From Branchiostoma belcheri (taxonomy: Eukaryota; Chordata; Leptocardii; Amphioxiformes; Branchiostomatidae), in assembly GCF_001625305.1 (NCBI RefSeq), contig NW_017803998.1:1216522-1280521 (forward strand): a DNA stretch of 64,000 bases, given 5' to 3'. Positions within the stretch are counted from its first letter, which is position 1. Every line of letters begins with the position of its first letter. Positions 50,317-61,320 of this stretch are shown here, piece by piece. The translations under genes and the position numbers were made by a program. Below the pieces are notes generated by a model that did not search any database, had not been told where the DNA came from, and saw nothing but the letters and a program-made list of their open reading frames with translations.

Positions 50317-50728
50317 GGCCACAGCAAGTAATTTTTATGGATGACATCCCCGCGCGCATTAATTTTCGCCTGATTTTGGGACAAAAAAACAAAAATTTTT
50401 TTTTGCCCTCTGACAGTGGTCAACAGCCGAAAATGGGCAAGGATGTCTGTTGCCACGCCGGAAGGTGGATGGCAGATAAATATGAAGAGAGGAGACAAGA
50501 AAAGGCTCTGATTTAATGTTTTGTTTCTTACTTTGATGCAGTGATATGTGATGATGGCTGTGTATATGTGATGTTCCCACTGCATCAAAACCATTTGTAC
50601 AATGATTGAGTCAAAATTTAAAAATGTAGGAACCTTGTTTTTTTCGGCCCGCCTTGTTTTTTTCGCCCGGACGCATTAGATTTGGAGTCTGCGGAGGATG
50701 TCATCCATAAAATTTACTTGCTGTGGCC
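50317..50728 (+). mobile_element. PIF/Harbinger-like MITE, copy C, 412 bp
   Basis: Same orientation and nearly the same length as copy B, with the same ends and TTA on both sides (50314-50316, 50729-50731). The interior is alignable with B from end to end ('TCTGACAGTGGTCAACA', 'GGAAGGTGGATGGCAGATAA'). Confidence 0.87.
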
Positions 50729-50861
50729 TTACGAAAAAAATCCGGTGAACATGCGACAAGCTTCAAGTTCAACTTTATTGTGGAAGGAACTCGCGGGCGT
50801 AGTTAGCCCGAATTGCGTCACACTACATGTATAAAACCTTCAAACCTCTAGCCTCTATTGA

Positions 50862-51240
50862 GTTTCTGTATCTGTATCAGTAAAGCTAAAACATACTGTG
50901 ACTGCCCTTCGGTGTAACACACCAGACTCGCAGGCACGCGGCGCGGCGGCAGCTAGCTATTAGGATATTATACACCGAGCGACTTGTTACATTCAATCTT
51001 TGCACATCTAACTGCAGCAGTTGTTTCAAGCTTGCTAGTGATGATGCCCCAACTGTGCTTGGTGGCAAGTTCCACTCTACGACAGTTCTTGAAAAATACA
51101 AGTTTTTGAACACCTCAATTCTTGGTTGATAACTCCGATAGAATAATGAAAGCTCATCTGTGTTGGTAGAACTGCTATAGAAGTTTGACCTTGCAAAGGC
51201 TAAGCCTTTGAATTCTGAACAATGATTTTGGTTTGACATA
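50862..51240 (-). mobile_element. CR1/L2-like LINE 3' end, truncated
   Basis: Minus frame contains YQPRIEVFKNLYFSRTVVEW then NLPPSTVGASSLASLKQLL, the same tail as at 5535-5835. It is followed by 'CGAGTCTGGTGTGTTACACC' and a GATACAGATACAG tail. No upstream reverse-transcriptase core is present. Confidence 0.75.
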
Positions 51241-51559
51241 TCGGATTGTATTTGTTCCTGTGAATGTTGTCTACTTTAGCTATGCCTTTGAGCCTGAGAA
51301 CCAATGCATTGATCGTGTGACAGCTGTTATGATATTGTATTATGTGGTCCTTTATGGATAAACGTGTACATGTACACAGTGTTAGAGTAAGCTTTCAGTA
51401 TAGGAAACATATTGCCTATGGTCATATACACAGGGAAATTGTTTCTCAATCAATTTCCTTGGATAAATCTATGCAGTTGCTCGAGTAGGAATTTCCTTGT
51501 GTATCTCATTACCTGGATGTCTAACCTTCATCGGCGGATCTATATGGTCACATACGAGT

Positions 51560-51695
51560 ACATCCTGCAATTTCTTGTCATAGGATTTTTCGAAGGCCTC
51601 CCTGGGCCCTCTTGGAAATCAACAATTTACTGTTGAAGAGGCCACCCAGGTGTTTATAAGATGAAATAAATAGAAATAAATAAATAAATAAAGGC
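51560..51695 (+). mobile_element. Possible LINE 3' end with (AAAT)n tail
   Basis: A short conserved-looking segment ends in 'GATGAAATAAATAGAAATAAATAAATAAATAAA'. An (AAAT)n tail at a 5'-truncated insertion is typical of LINE retroposition. The identity of the family is not established. Confidence 0.4.
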
Positions 51696-53029
51696 TATGA
51701 GAGAACTACATTGTAGATCTATCGTTATCTTTTCCGAATTTTGGACGACAAATCTACGACTGTCGCAAGAATGTCTTAAACTTATCGCACGACAACACTT
51801 GACTGGATATCGTTACACTTAAAAGGTATAATGATGTTACGTTGTTTGTTATAGTATTTGGTGCCAAATATGTGATATCAGATCCCGATGTACTTTGAAA
51901 TCGTATAACAGGCAAATTTTAGAAAAGTGCTGCTTCATCAAAGCACTTGTTACTACGTTGAATAACATTTTTCAAAATGGCGTCTGACAAGGGACACGCC
52001 CCCCATTCCACTAAACTTTACATTTAATTTACATTTAGTTCAGCTTATAATATATCCTTGGGTTTCAAAGGGTCGATTTTATTTTTCTAACGTGCTAGCT
52101 GGGACACAATTGACGTAAAACGCTTCTAAAGCTTGATATAAATTTTCTGCTGACCTAAACCTCAAACCAAGATGGCGTCTGTAGTGTTCTGTTCTGAAAG
52201 GTCACGTTGCTGGAGGTCATATCCTATAGGCGGATTACTACAGATATTTGTCAACCAGGAGATTGATGTAAACAGATAACACGGTACATGTCACGCAGTT
52301 GAGAAAAGAAAAGCCTCAGTGGTGGGAATTAGATGCTAATTTCATTCTAACCCGATTGTGTATGTATTCCCAGGGCGAGTCATTTGTTGAAAGGGGCACT
52401 TTGTCGATTTGTTTTCAGAAGGATTCAAAGGGGAGTCAGTTATCTATTAGTCTGGTGACCATTCTGTAGGCTAAAGGCTTATGAGTACTAATTTTTTACC
52501 GGTACCAATCCTACTGAGCATAGGAATTTCTTTTTGACAGCCTATCTTTCTTGCTGACCTTTCTGATTGAAGCCGACCCCGTAAAAAGCCCGGCGTGTAC
52601 TATTGGGCCTCGGCGGGCGTGCAATTCTCCCAGTACCGTAGAGATACCGGGAGGTCTACGATAGTCTGGATGAGAGGCTACTTATATCTGTGTTTCTGTC
52701 CAGGAACAACTGGTCCATATTTAGCCACTTCATCAAGGCTGAGATAGGGGGCTTCAACTATAATAAAGATATGCTACCCCTCCCCCTAAAAGTTTACAAT
52801 TTGAAGATGCCAGAAGAAGCTTAAGGTTTAAAAGAGAATCAATTGTACTACGCATGTGGTTGACATGTGATGTTACCGAAATATGGATAGAAAAGTTGTT
52901 TAATCTTTTAGACCACGATCTTCCTTCAGAATAATAAAAAAGGCCTCCATTGTTAAAAGCAGGTTGACCTATCGACCTGAGATATAACTTGTTCGGCTGC
53001 ATTGCTGCCTAAAGAGATGTCCTAAGCGC

Positions 53030-53186
53030 AGTGTCCTGAGGGAGCCAATAGGAACGCTGGTTGTGATTGATTGACGGGCGGACAGTCGATCTTAAGCGTT
53101 GAATAGACGGCGGGTTTGCAGCAGAGCCGAACTCCTGATTGAACCAGCGTTGGTACAGTTACAGGAGTCCGATCGAGAAGAGAATC
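53030..53186 (+). promoter_or_regulatory. Proximal promoter / 5' UTR of filament gene
   Basis: CCAAT box at 53045-53049, then 'GATTGATTGACGGGCGG', about 140 bases before the ATG. No TATA box recognised. The in-frame upstream stretch has no ATG, so the start at 53187 is preferred. Confidence 0.5.
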
Positions 53187-56100
53187 ATGTCGTCGTCTGC
53201 TTTGGCTGTGAGCCGTACGGGGAAAGGCGCCTCTGGCTACCAGCGGTACAGTTTCGTGTACCGTGGTAGTGGAGGAGGAGGAGGAGGCGGCGGCGGCGGT
53301 GGCGGCGGCTACGGCGGCGGCGGNNNNNNNNNNNNNNNNNNNNAGGCGGCGGCGGTGGCGCTCTCGTGGCAGCCGGCAGCTTCGGCTTCGTCGGCCTGAC
53401 CATCCCCATCATGAGCGGCGGGCGGGAGCGCGAGCTTCACGGGCTCCGCAGCCACAACGACATCCTCGCCAACTACATCGAGAAGGTCCGCATCCTGGAG
53501 GACAGGAACCGCGACTTGGAGCTGCAGTACGCCGTCCTCAGCCGCGCGCCCATCTCCGCTGCAGGCGGCGCCGGGGACCAGAACCACAAATGATCGACGC
53601 CTACAACCAGCAGCTCCGCAAGGCTGACGGTATGGTGCAAGAACTCCGGAACAGGAGGGACATGCTGGAACAGGAGGTAGCCGGCTATGAGGTGGAAGTG
53701 AACGAGCTCACCGCCCAGTAAGTATCCATCTATGAATACATGTATCAATATCAACAGAAATTAAAACCCAGGAAAGTCCTGCAAATCTTCACAATCGTCA
53801 TCCTATGTTTAAGACGGCAAATTGTTGGCATTACTGAGATCGGCAGTCGTGGGTGCGTCGTACAGCAGTCTTGTGACTGTAAGAACCGTAATGAGAATCA
53901 TACGACACAAACGTGGCTGTGGCTATCTTAATTGATGAAGAAAAATGTAAAATCAGACAGCATGCAAACGACAAAGAAGTGACGAAGAAAGAAACCTATC
54001 AGAATGAGTCAGCAAAGTGGGAACGAAAAATGGGCGTGACCGAAGAACTACGGCAATTTGGGCGCTTTGAAAAGCGAATCAAACAGGTGGTTTATAGATT
54101 AGAGAGCTTTGTCGTTTCCTCACCAAACCTTGAATGTATGTCTGCAAATGTTTATGTATTTTCCTTCTGTGTACGCAGGATTCAGGCTGAGATGGCTGCT
54201 ATTGCCGCCATGGAGGAAGAACTGTCTGTCCTGAAGAAGGTAAGAAAGAAAGAAAGGAAAAAAAAGAAAGAAAAGAAAGAACTGATTGAAAGAAGAGAAA
54301 AAGAAGGACACAACTGAAAGCTACGTGTCTGGCTACAATGTTTTCTTCAAAGCCTAATTCGAAAACATTATATGCCCATACGGTACTCACAGATATCAAT
54401 CCATCGGATATACCTTTCTATACTTAGAATATGTACGTATATTTTGCCAAATTTAAAGTTATCGCACATCGCAAGCAAAAGATTTTAAACGTAACGAAGC
54501 CGCTTTTGCCAATACATAGTTCCAATGTTTATAGTAGTGGCTCTCGTGCTCTTATTTCATAGAGTGTCGCGACCGCTAACTTAAGATTATGAGCAAAAAG
54601 AATGATAGCAGATAACAGCAACAGAGCCTTAACGAAATCTTATTTGCAGTTAAAAGTTGCTTTCATGTTCTTTTTAAACAGAGTGTGGCGGACGCTAACG
54701 CCGAGGGTAAGCGCCTACAAGGTGCAATGGAAATGCTGAGCGTCAACCTGGACTTCCAGATCCAAGCCAACGTTAAGGTAGGATTGAAATCTTGTCTTCT
54801 TTTCTTGGGCAAAAAAAATCCGTAAACATGCATTATGCTTAGACGTAGCATGCAGAAATGAAGCTTTCTGTACTAGTGTTATATGTATCCTCATGAAAAA
54901 AGAATATATAGAATACTAATGAAATGCCATGATATGTTTATTAAATTTGTATGCGAGCAAAAGTCGCGTCCTGCTAAAAAAAAGATGTTAAAGGTATTTT
55001 CCAGTCTATATTTGCAGCGCAAATGTGAGGTACTTGTCAAGTTTGTACTAGTCAACAAGTTTAGTAGGAGCATCCTCATTGGATAAAGTAGCTTTCAATA
55101 CACCTGCAGTTAGATGTGCAAAAAAAAGGTTAGGTGTAACAGGTCGTTCAGTGTATGAGCTGTAATCGCCCCCTTACCAAATAAGGAATTGTTTTTTACC
55201 ATATTAGGAAGCGGAGGAGACCCGTGAGAGGGTGACGCTTGAGGTGCAACAGCAGGCCGAGGCTGAGTTCCAGGTGTCCGTGGAGAGCATGCGCAAAGAG
55301 TTCGAGGCTAATGCAGGCGCGCGGAAGGCCCAACTGGAGGAGATGTACGCTCGCAGGGTACGTCACAAACATGTAAACAAACAAACAAACAAACAAACAA
55401 TATTTGCATGTTAAGCTGCATAGATGTGCAATATTTATACATTTGCACTACCAGTGTTTAACAACCTAACAAGCGCTTAGGTTATGCAAGTGTAGTGTTT
55501 GATCGTGGTTCGCACATGTTTCAATATAACATGTAGTGTCATATGCGTAGTCTTTGACCGTGGTTTGCCTGTGTCTAGGTCATACATGTGTAGTGTAGCC
55601 GTCTTTTCCATGACTTTAAGTCATACGTGCGTAGTGTTTAGCCGTGGTTTCCATGTCTTTAAGTCATATTTGTGTAGTGTTTAATCGTGGATCGCCTGTA
55701 TTTAGTTCATACATGTGTAGTGCGTAACCGTCGTTTCCATATTTTTGACTCATACTAGTACATGTGTAGTGCTTAGCCGTGGTTTTCATGTGTGTGACTC
55801 ATACATGTGACTCATACATGTTTAGCCGTGGTTTTCACGTTTGTAACTCACACATGTGTAGTGTTTAGCGGTGGTTTTCACGTGTGTAACTCACACGTGT
55901 AGTGTTTATCCGTGGTTTTCATGTGTGCTACTCACACATGTGTAGTGTTTAGCCGTGGTTTTCATGTGTGATGTTTACCCGTGATGTTCCATGTCCGTGT
56001 TCAGCTGGCTGCTCTACAGACGCAGAAGCAGCGTCTGGAGGCGCAGATCTCCGAGGCCAAGCGGGAGATCAAGGACGTAGAGCGGCAGATCCAACAAGCT

Positions 56101-57586
56101 CTGAGGGAGTTAGATCGACTTCGGGAAACCGTAAGAAAACCTTTCTGTTATATCCTTTCCCAAAGTTGATAATGATGATTCTTACAATATTAGCCTCGTC
56201 TACATACCAGTAAAAACTGTTTAGCCACTGTCACACACTCAGAGCCTTCTCCCGAACACAAGCCAACCAAAGTTCGGAAGCAGTCTGACCTTTCTATACG
56301 TGTCAAATTTGAGCAAACTTCGAGTCACATTGTATTGCCAGCCTCGCCCCAACCTACTCCCGAATACCACCCAACCGCCAGCCAACCATGACCGAACCTC
56401 CCGTCAACACGTATTAACACGTTTGAAACATTTTGAAACATTCAGCCAAGCAGTAGCCTACCTGTCGAACACAAATTGCAACCGACCCTACTTCCGACCT
56501 TCTCCTAACCATTGTTGGGTTAGACACAATTTGGCTGTCATCATCAATGCATGTGTAACAAAATTATCTTTCTTTCCTTCTCCTCAGACCGCTCGGCTGC
56601 AAGCCGAACTGGAGGCCACTGAGATCGAGGGCATTCGGCAGTACGAGATGATGGAGGCGACCATCGCTGAGCTGGAGGCGGTGCTGAACGACCTGCGGGA
56701 CCGCCTGCAGGCCCAGCGTGACGCCTACTCCGAGCTGCAGCGCGTCAAGATGCAGATGGACATGGAGATCACCTGCTACAAGCAGCTGCTGGAGGGTGAA
56801 GAGGCCAGGTGGGTCGTCTCCTCCCTTTCTTTCTCTTTTCTTCTTTCATGCCTTTACAAACATCCGCTGGAAAGCGTCCCTTTTCTTTCTCTTTTCTTCT
56901 TTCATGCTTTAATGCTTTACTCTAAAAGCAGTTGCTGGGGGAGTACGAGAATGCGTACGCGTGGGTTGTCTCGTCCCTTTTTTCTCCTTCCGTCCTTCCT
57001 TTTTGCTTTACCAGCAGCTGCAAGGAAACTAAGGGGCTTGGCGGGTTGCCTCATCCTTTTCTTTCTCTTTTCTTCTTTCGTGCTTTATCTCTAGAAGCTG
57101 CTGCGTGGAAGTAAAGATGTGAGTTAAGTGGCCCTATAATTTTTTTTAATTTTCCTTCTGAAATGCCTGCTTCCTTATATCAATTTCTTTCTTTGTGATT
57201 TAAACACTTGATTCATGAAAAAAATATTTGTATTCCTTGGATATCTTTTTTCACTTCTACATTCGAACTTCAGCCTTTGAATATCGCTGCATGAAAACAG
57301 AGATTGCATGCGACCAATGCCTGTTTCAGTGACATTGACAGATACCATAATTGTGGATTCAGACGTAAATTGTTTGTTTGTTTGTTTGTGTGTGTGTGTG
57401 TAAACGTCTCACCCATTCTGCGTGCTCTCCCATAGGATGTCCCAGCCGACTTCGATCGTCGTGAAGACCACCGGCGGTGGCGGCGGTGGTGGCGGCGGCG
57501 GTGCCGGGGGTGGTGCCGGCGGCGGCCGTGGCGCCATGGGCGGCCTGAAGCTCGGCAAGGGCTCCTTCCTCAAGATGCTTAAGTAG
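53187..57586 (+). CDS. Cytoplasmic intermediate filament protein, keratin-like, with gap and frameshift
   Basis: Seven coding exons: 53187-53717, 54179-54239, 54682-54777, 55208-55357, 56005-56130, 56588-56808, 57436-57586. Head: MSSSALAVSRTGKGASGYQR then a long Gly run broken by 20 N. Rod: coil 1A begins LRSHNDILANYIEKVRILED (helix-initiation motif), coil 2 ends MEITCYKQLLEGEEAR (helix-termination motif). Coil 1B plus linker is about 123 residues, the short chordate type rather than the longer lamin/protostome type. Tail: Gly/Ala-rich, ending KLGKGSFLKMLK. Apart from the gap and the L1 frameshift near 53560-53592, all junctions keep frame. It assembles into cytoplasmic filaments, probably as a heteropolymer as keratins do (inference). 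Gly-rich head and tail resemble epidermal keratins. The amphioxus subtype cannot be named here. Confidence 0.9.
53324..53343. other. Assembly gap (20 N) in filament gene head
   Basis: A run of 20 N in a GGCGGC repeat encoding poly-Gly. The true number of Gly codons is unknown and the two sides are in different frames, so the gap cannot be 20 bases long if the gene is intact. Confidence 0.99.
55490..55990. repeat. Minisatellite, about 43-bp unit, filament gene intron 4
   Basis: Repeated 'GTGTAGTGTTTAGCCGTGGT' then 'TTTCATGTGTGTGACTCATACAT'. About 11-12 degenerate units run up to just before the acceptor at 56003-56004. Confidence 0.88.
56222..56540. mobile_element. Truncated copy of the 48.3-kb element
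   Basis: 'GCCACTGTCACACACTCAGA', 'AAGTTCGGAAGCAGTCTGACC', 'ACCTCCCGTCAACAC' and 'CTTCTCCTAACCATTGTTGG' align in order with 48314-48650. It lacks the nested palindrome and the right end. It lies in filament gene intron 5, just before exon 6. Confidence 0.65.
56781..57115 (+). repeat. Tandem degenerate copies of exon-6 end plus intron start
   Basis: The end of exon 6 (AAGCAGCTGCTGGAGGGTGA, encoding KQLLEGEEAR) with its donor and a CTTTCTTTCTCTTTTCTTCT tract recurs in altered form at about 56927 (AAGCAGTTGCTGGGGGAGTA) and 57012 (AGCAGCTGCAAGGAAACTAA). A weaker copy is at about 57093 (AGAAGCTGCTGCGTGGAAGT), and there is a partial copy at about 56860. Each main copy is followed by a TGG(G/T)T.GTCTC.TCC-like phrase and a pyrimidine tract. 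Confidence 0.7.
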
Positions 57587-57912
57587 CACCAGCCAGACTC
57601 GCCCATGAAGCTCTCCATACCTACCATCTATAGTAGAAAAAAGAACATGATCTGATACAGTAATGGTTTTTTATTTGACAACTGATGTGTGGGAAAAGGA
57701 AATGACGTTAGTAGTAATTTGTGTGTGCAAAAAGGAAGTGACGAAGTGGCATAACGTAGGGACGTGGACGGTGACGTAATGATGATTGACAGGAGGAGGA
57801 ATGATTGACAGATGGTGTGAAGTGGATGATGAGCTTGGGCAGTTCTGCTAAACCACCGACAGTAAATATAACACACTGACGGTGTGGTGTTCCTTTGCAA
57901 GAGAAGGTTCAA

Positions 57913-57918
57913 AATAAA
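57913..57918 (+). terminator. Poly(A) signal, filament gene
   Basis: AATAAA 327 bases after the stop codon, followed by 'TCTGCTTTGTTGTTATTTG', a T/GT-rich downstream element. Confidence 0.65.
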
Positions 57919-59570
57919 AGTCACAAAAAAGCACAATTCTGCTTTGTTGTTATTTGCTAGTAATGCATCTATAGATAACCATGATTAACAATATTATAAT
58001 GATACAGAGATATCGCTGTACAGTTTTTTCGCTTTTGAAAAATTTTGGTCCCAAAGTAGTGAAACTTATGCGTTCCAAGTGGCAAAAATGGTTTGCTTTA
58101 ATTTGTAAAAAAAAAAACGACACAACCAAGCTACAAATGTGTAAGAACATTGAAATATAGCTTGTTGTCATGACAACGAGTCGGCTAAAATAATGTGGGA
58201 ACACAAAGAGTGGCCTGAACATCTGCTTTATGCAGAATTTGACCTTTGACCTTTCGGGCGCCATGTTTGTTTTGTTTGAAGGAGACGACTTTGAAACATA
58301 CCAAACAATAGATGTTACTGTATATGTAACACAGCACAGAATGTGCCCCAGGGGTATGACACTAGTGAGTGAGTATGACACGGGCTAAAACTGCACCATA
58401 TAAAATTCAACAACTATACCATGTGGCTAGCGAACTGTATAATATTTCTATATAAAACATTTTTTTTTGTGTCTCAAATGTGACCATTTTGGTCTGACTT
58501 ATACAACTTTTTCCCTCTAACCGTTAGAATATACTAAGTTAACGTTCATAAAGGTTAGACTTCCACATGACCTTTGTTTAACCTTCAAACATCTGTAAAG
58601 CATAAGTCAGCCACCATGTTGTCGTTCGAACCAACCTTTACAATTGCTTTGTCAGATAGTTCGGTAGCCCAGACTATCGTTGTCGAACCAATGAATAAAT
58701 AGATATATACTGTATTTGATAGTTTACCGTTGCTACATTACATTTCATTGAAAGCATCGAAACGAAGAAGGGGGTGGGGGGCAGTGGCTAACGCCCCAGT
58801 CGCACTGGTCGTGTGTATGATATTTTCATATATACTGTGGCACAGCGAATTGAGAGCAATATTCAATGGGGCAGTTGTGAATGTGTCAGACAAATTGAAG
58901 CTGTCGAAACAGTTGTCGTAAATTCCGGTGTCGACTTTGACAATCTTACAGGAGAAAAAGTCGTGCGACAAGTCAGAATGACCGGGACAAAGGGGGCGTG
59001 GCGACAAGTACATTATAACAGGCTTTTCAAGACTACTTGTACGAGTATAAGATCAAAGGTCTTCTCTCTAAAGACGCAATTAGCTGTGAGATATCATCAA
59101 ATTCATGTCAGGACTCGTCAGTCAAATCCGTGAGGTGCTCCATTTTTGGACGGCCTCACCTTGTTTCACCTTGCAAATAAGATTCTGTCTCTCTTTGTAA
59201 GACATTTTAATGATATTTTGTGTGACCACAGAGCAATTCAGGCATCCAGTATGGTTGCCTGCGAGTCTGTCGTCAGTGCGAATTGTGTATGTGTTGAGTT
59301 TTCAAATTGAATAAACCATTCTACTACTACTACATTTGTACTTGACTTTGTGTCAATATGTCTTTATTAGTTCTTGAACTTCTTGTCTTACTGATCCCCA
59401 AACAGATGTTGGGAGGTTGTGTTTTTTCACCTTCTTTTTTAAGCTTTGTAACAGAAACAAAAACGTAACAACATCTGCTTGGATATTAATGTTTTACGTA
59501 AGAAAATCACGAATTGATGTTCGAAACTTTTCATTAGTACTATATAGTACTAGTAATTGTGATATCATTA

Positions 59571-59964
59571 GGCCATGTTGATTTGATTATATGGATGACA
59601 TCCGCGCGCGCATGAATTTTCGGCCGTTTCCAAAAAAAAGTTTTCAACCATACTGTAAATCGTACAAAACAGTTGCAAAATGAGCAAAAATATACCGTAA
59701 GTTACAAAAAAATAATTAAAAACTATACCAATGTCGTAGAATGCCAAAATCAAACGAAAAAAGATGAAATTGTAAGGAAATGAACTTGAATATTAGATTA
59801 TTTGCCAAACCATATTCTGTCCCATTTGTTCAACCCTCATGACCACGTAGATTTCACAATGAAAACAACTTTTTTTTTTGCAAAACTTTTTTTTTTATTC
59901 GCACGCGCGCATCAGTTTTGGGGCTACCGGAGGATGTCATCCATATAATCAAATCAATGTGGCC
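59571..59964. mobile_element. PIF/Harbinger-like MITE, sister family, 394 bp
   Basis: Ends GGCCATGTTGATTTGATTAT / ATAATCAAATCAATGTGGCC with TTA on both sides. It keeps the subterminal 'ATGGATGACATCCGCGCGC' also found in copies A-C, but the interior differs (short A- and T-runs). A sister family mobilised by the same kind of transposase is likely. Confidence 0.82.
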
Positions 59965-60039
59965 TTACCTACAAAGTTTCTTATTGATAGTTTGCTCATA
60001 TCATCTAGCACACCGGTTATGTGTCGCCGTTTATATAAT

Positions 60040-60235
60040 ATATCTGTATCTGTATCAGTATAACCGCCCCTCGGCGTAACACACCAGCTTCGCAGGCACG
60101 CGGCGCGGCGGCAGCTAGCTTTATCACACCGAACGACTCGTTACACTTATCCTTGCACATTTAGTTGCAGGAGTTGTTCTAGTGATGATGCCCCAACTGT
60201 GCTTGGTGGCAACGAGTTCCAGTCTACGATACATG
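60040..60235 (-). mobile_element. CR1/L2-like LINE 3' terminus, short copy
   Basis: Shares GATACAGATAC tail, 'GCGAAGCTGGTGTGTTACGC' and 'GTGTAACGAGTCGTTCGGTG' with the copies at 5.6 kb and 51 kb. Only the 3' UTR and the last few codons remain. Confidence 0.7.
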
Positions 60236-61162
60236 TATATAAAAACTGTCTCTGTTGTGTTGCCCGATACAGCAACAACTTTGATTCAATGGTAGATGAT
60301 GGAAAGTATTTTTGGGTAGCAACCAATCATGCATATGGAAAGTTTTCAACGATTTAATCTAATGATCTCTTGTGCTTTCTAGATATATGTCATTTCTTCT
60401 GATTTTTTGTAAGAATTATATGTCTCTAGGTCTTTATGACTATTTACTTTTAAGCCTATGCCTGTAATACATTTATATGGGCATTATTGCATGTGATGAT
60501 ATTTGCTTGATTGACATTTAAAGATTAGCCCGTGGGTTAAATTTGCTAAATACCTGCTACACAACATGATTGACGTACTAATTTTAATGTCACTATATTG
60601 TCATTCTTTCGTATGGCTTCTGGTATATGCCATTTTCACGCACCCCAGCCCCCCCCCCCCACACACACACACACATATACACACTCAGCATATCACTAAA
60701 AACATCTTCTTGGAATGTATTTTGACATATCCGGGGAAAATTTACACAAATGACGACTACAGCAAAATTCGTGAATTTATGTTTGATGCTTTTTTCGGTT
60801 ACCTCAAACATTTGTTAACTTGTGTAAATTTTCATTGTTTTAGTGGATATATAGTTAACATATACCTAGTAGGTAAATGATACTACTTCGCAACACCCTA
60901 TTAAAATACCGTCTATCTAAAAGTGCTGTCCTTGCTAATTAGAGTTTTTTTCTAAAACAAAGGATGCCTTTTACTCTAGTCTGGGAATGAATTCTGTACA
61001 TGCAGTCCGTCGATGGGTTCTTCTTGTGGTTATTTCTTTTTCTTTCAATTAAAATTACTGCAAACAAAATCGCTTGAAATACTGTATCTTTGCTTCGTCG
61101 CTTTAGAATGGTTGGTAGAAATGTGTGGTATGTAGTTAATACGCTAGAAGACTGAGCATGTG

Positions 61163-61320
61163 TGAAACAATGTCCCGCCTTCAGGGGAATACATGTAATT
61201 ATAAGTTGGACTAATTACTTTACAGGTGTACCATGTCTTTTCATGACAAAAGAAAGGTTCTCTTGTCTTAAAGAGTGTTAAAATCTTAACGAAGTCTCTT
61301 GGGGTTTCTTGCTTTCTTAG
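61163..61320. repeat. Direct duplicate, first copy (158 bp)
   Basis: From GAAACAATGTCCCGCCTTCA to GGGGTTTCTTGCTTTCTTAG it matches 63235-63391 in the same orientation. I count about seven substitutions and a one-base indel by eye. Confidence 0.9.

Larger units (their letters stand above)
36700..53000. other. Gene-poor repeat-rich interval
   Basis: About 16 kb without a recognised coding exon. Apart from the elements listed separately it is AT-rich unique sequence with scattered short frames under 100 residues. Several ATGGCG words (about 42507, 43073 reversed, 43373 reversed, 51977, 52172) recur in otherwise unremarkable DNA. Confidence 0.5.

Noticed and set aside
53139-53186. Earlier start for the filament protein
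   Set aside because: The frame opens further upstream, but at a TTG; the first ATG is at 53187.
55490-55990. CRISPR-like regularly spaced repeats
   Set aside because: Whole-unit tandem minisatellite without unique spacers, in an intron of an animal gene.
58813-59133. 106-residue plus frame
   Set aside because: Opens only at GTG, has no recognised domain and is partly mirrored by an open antisense frame.
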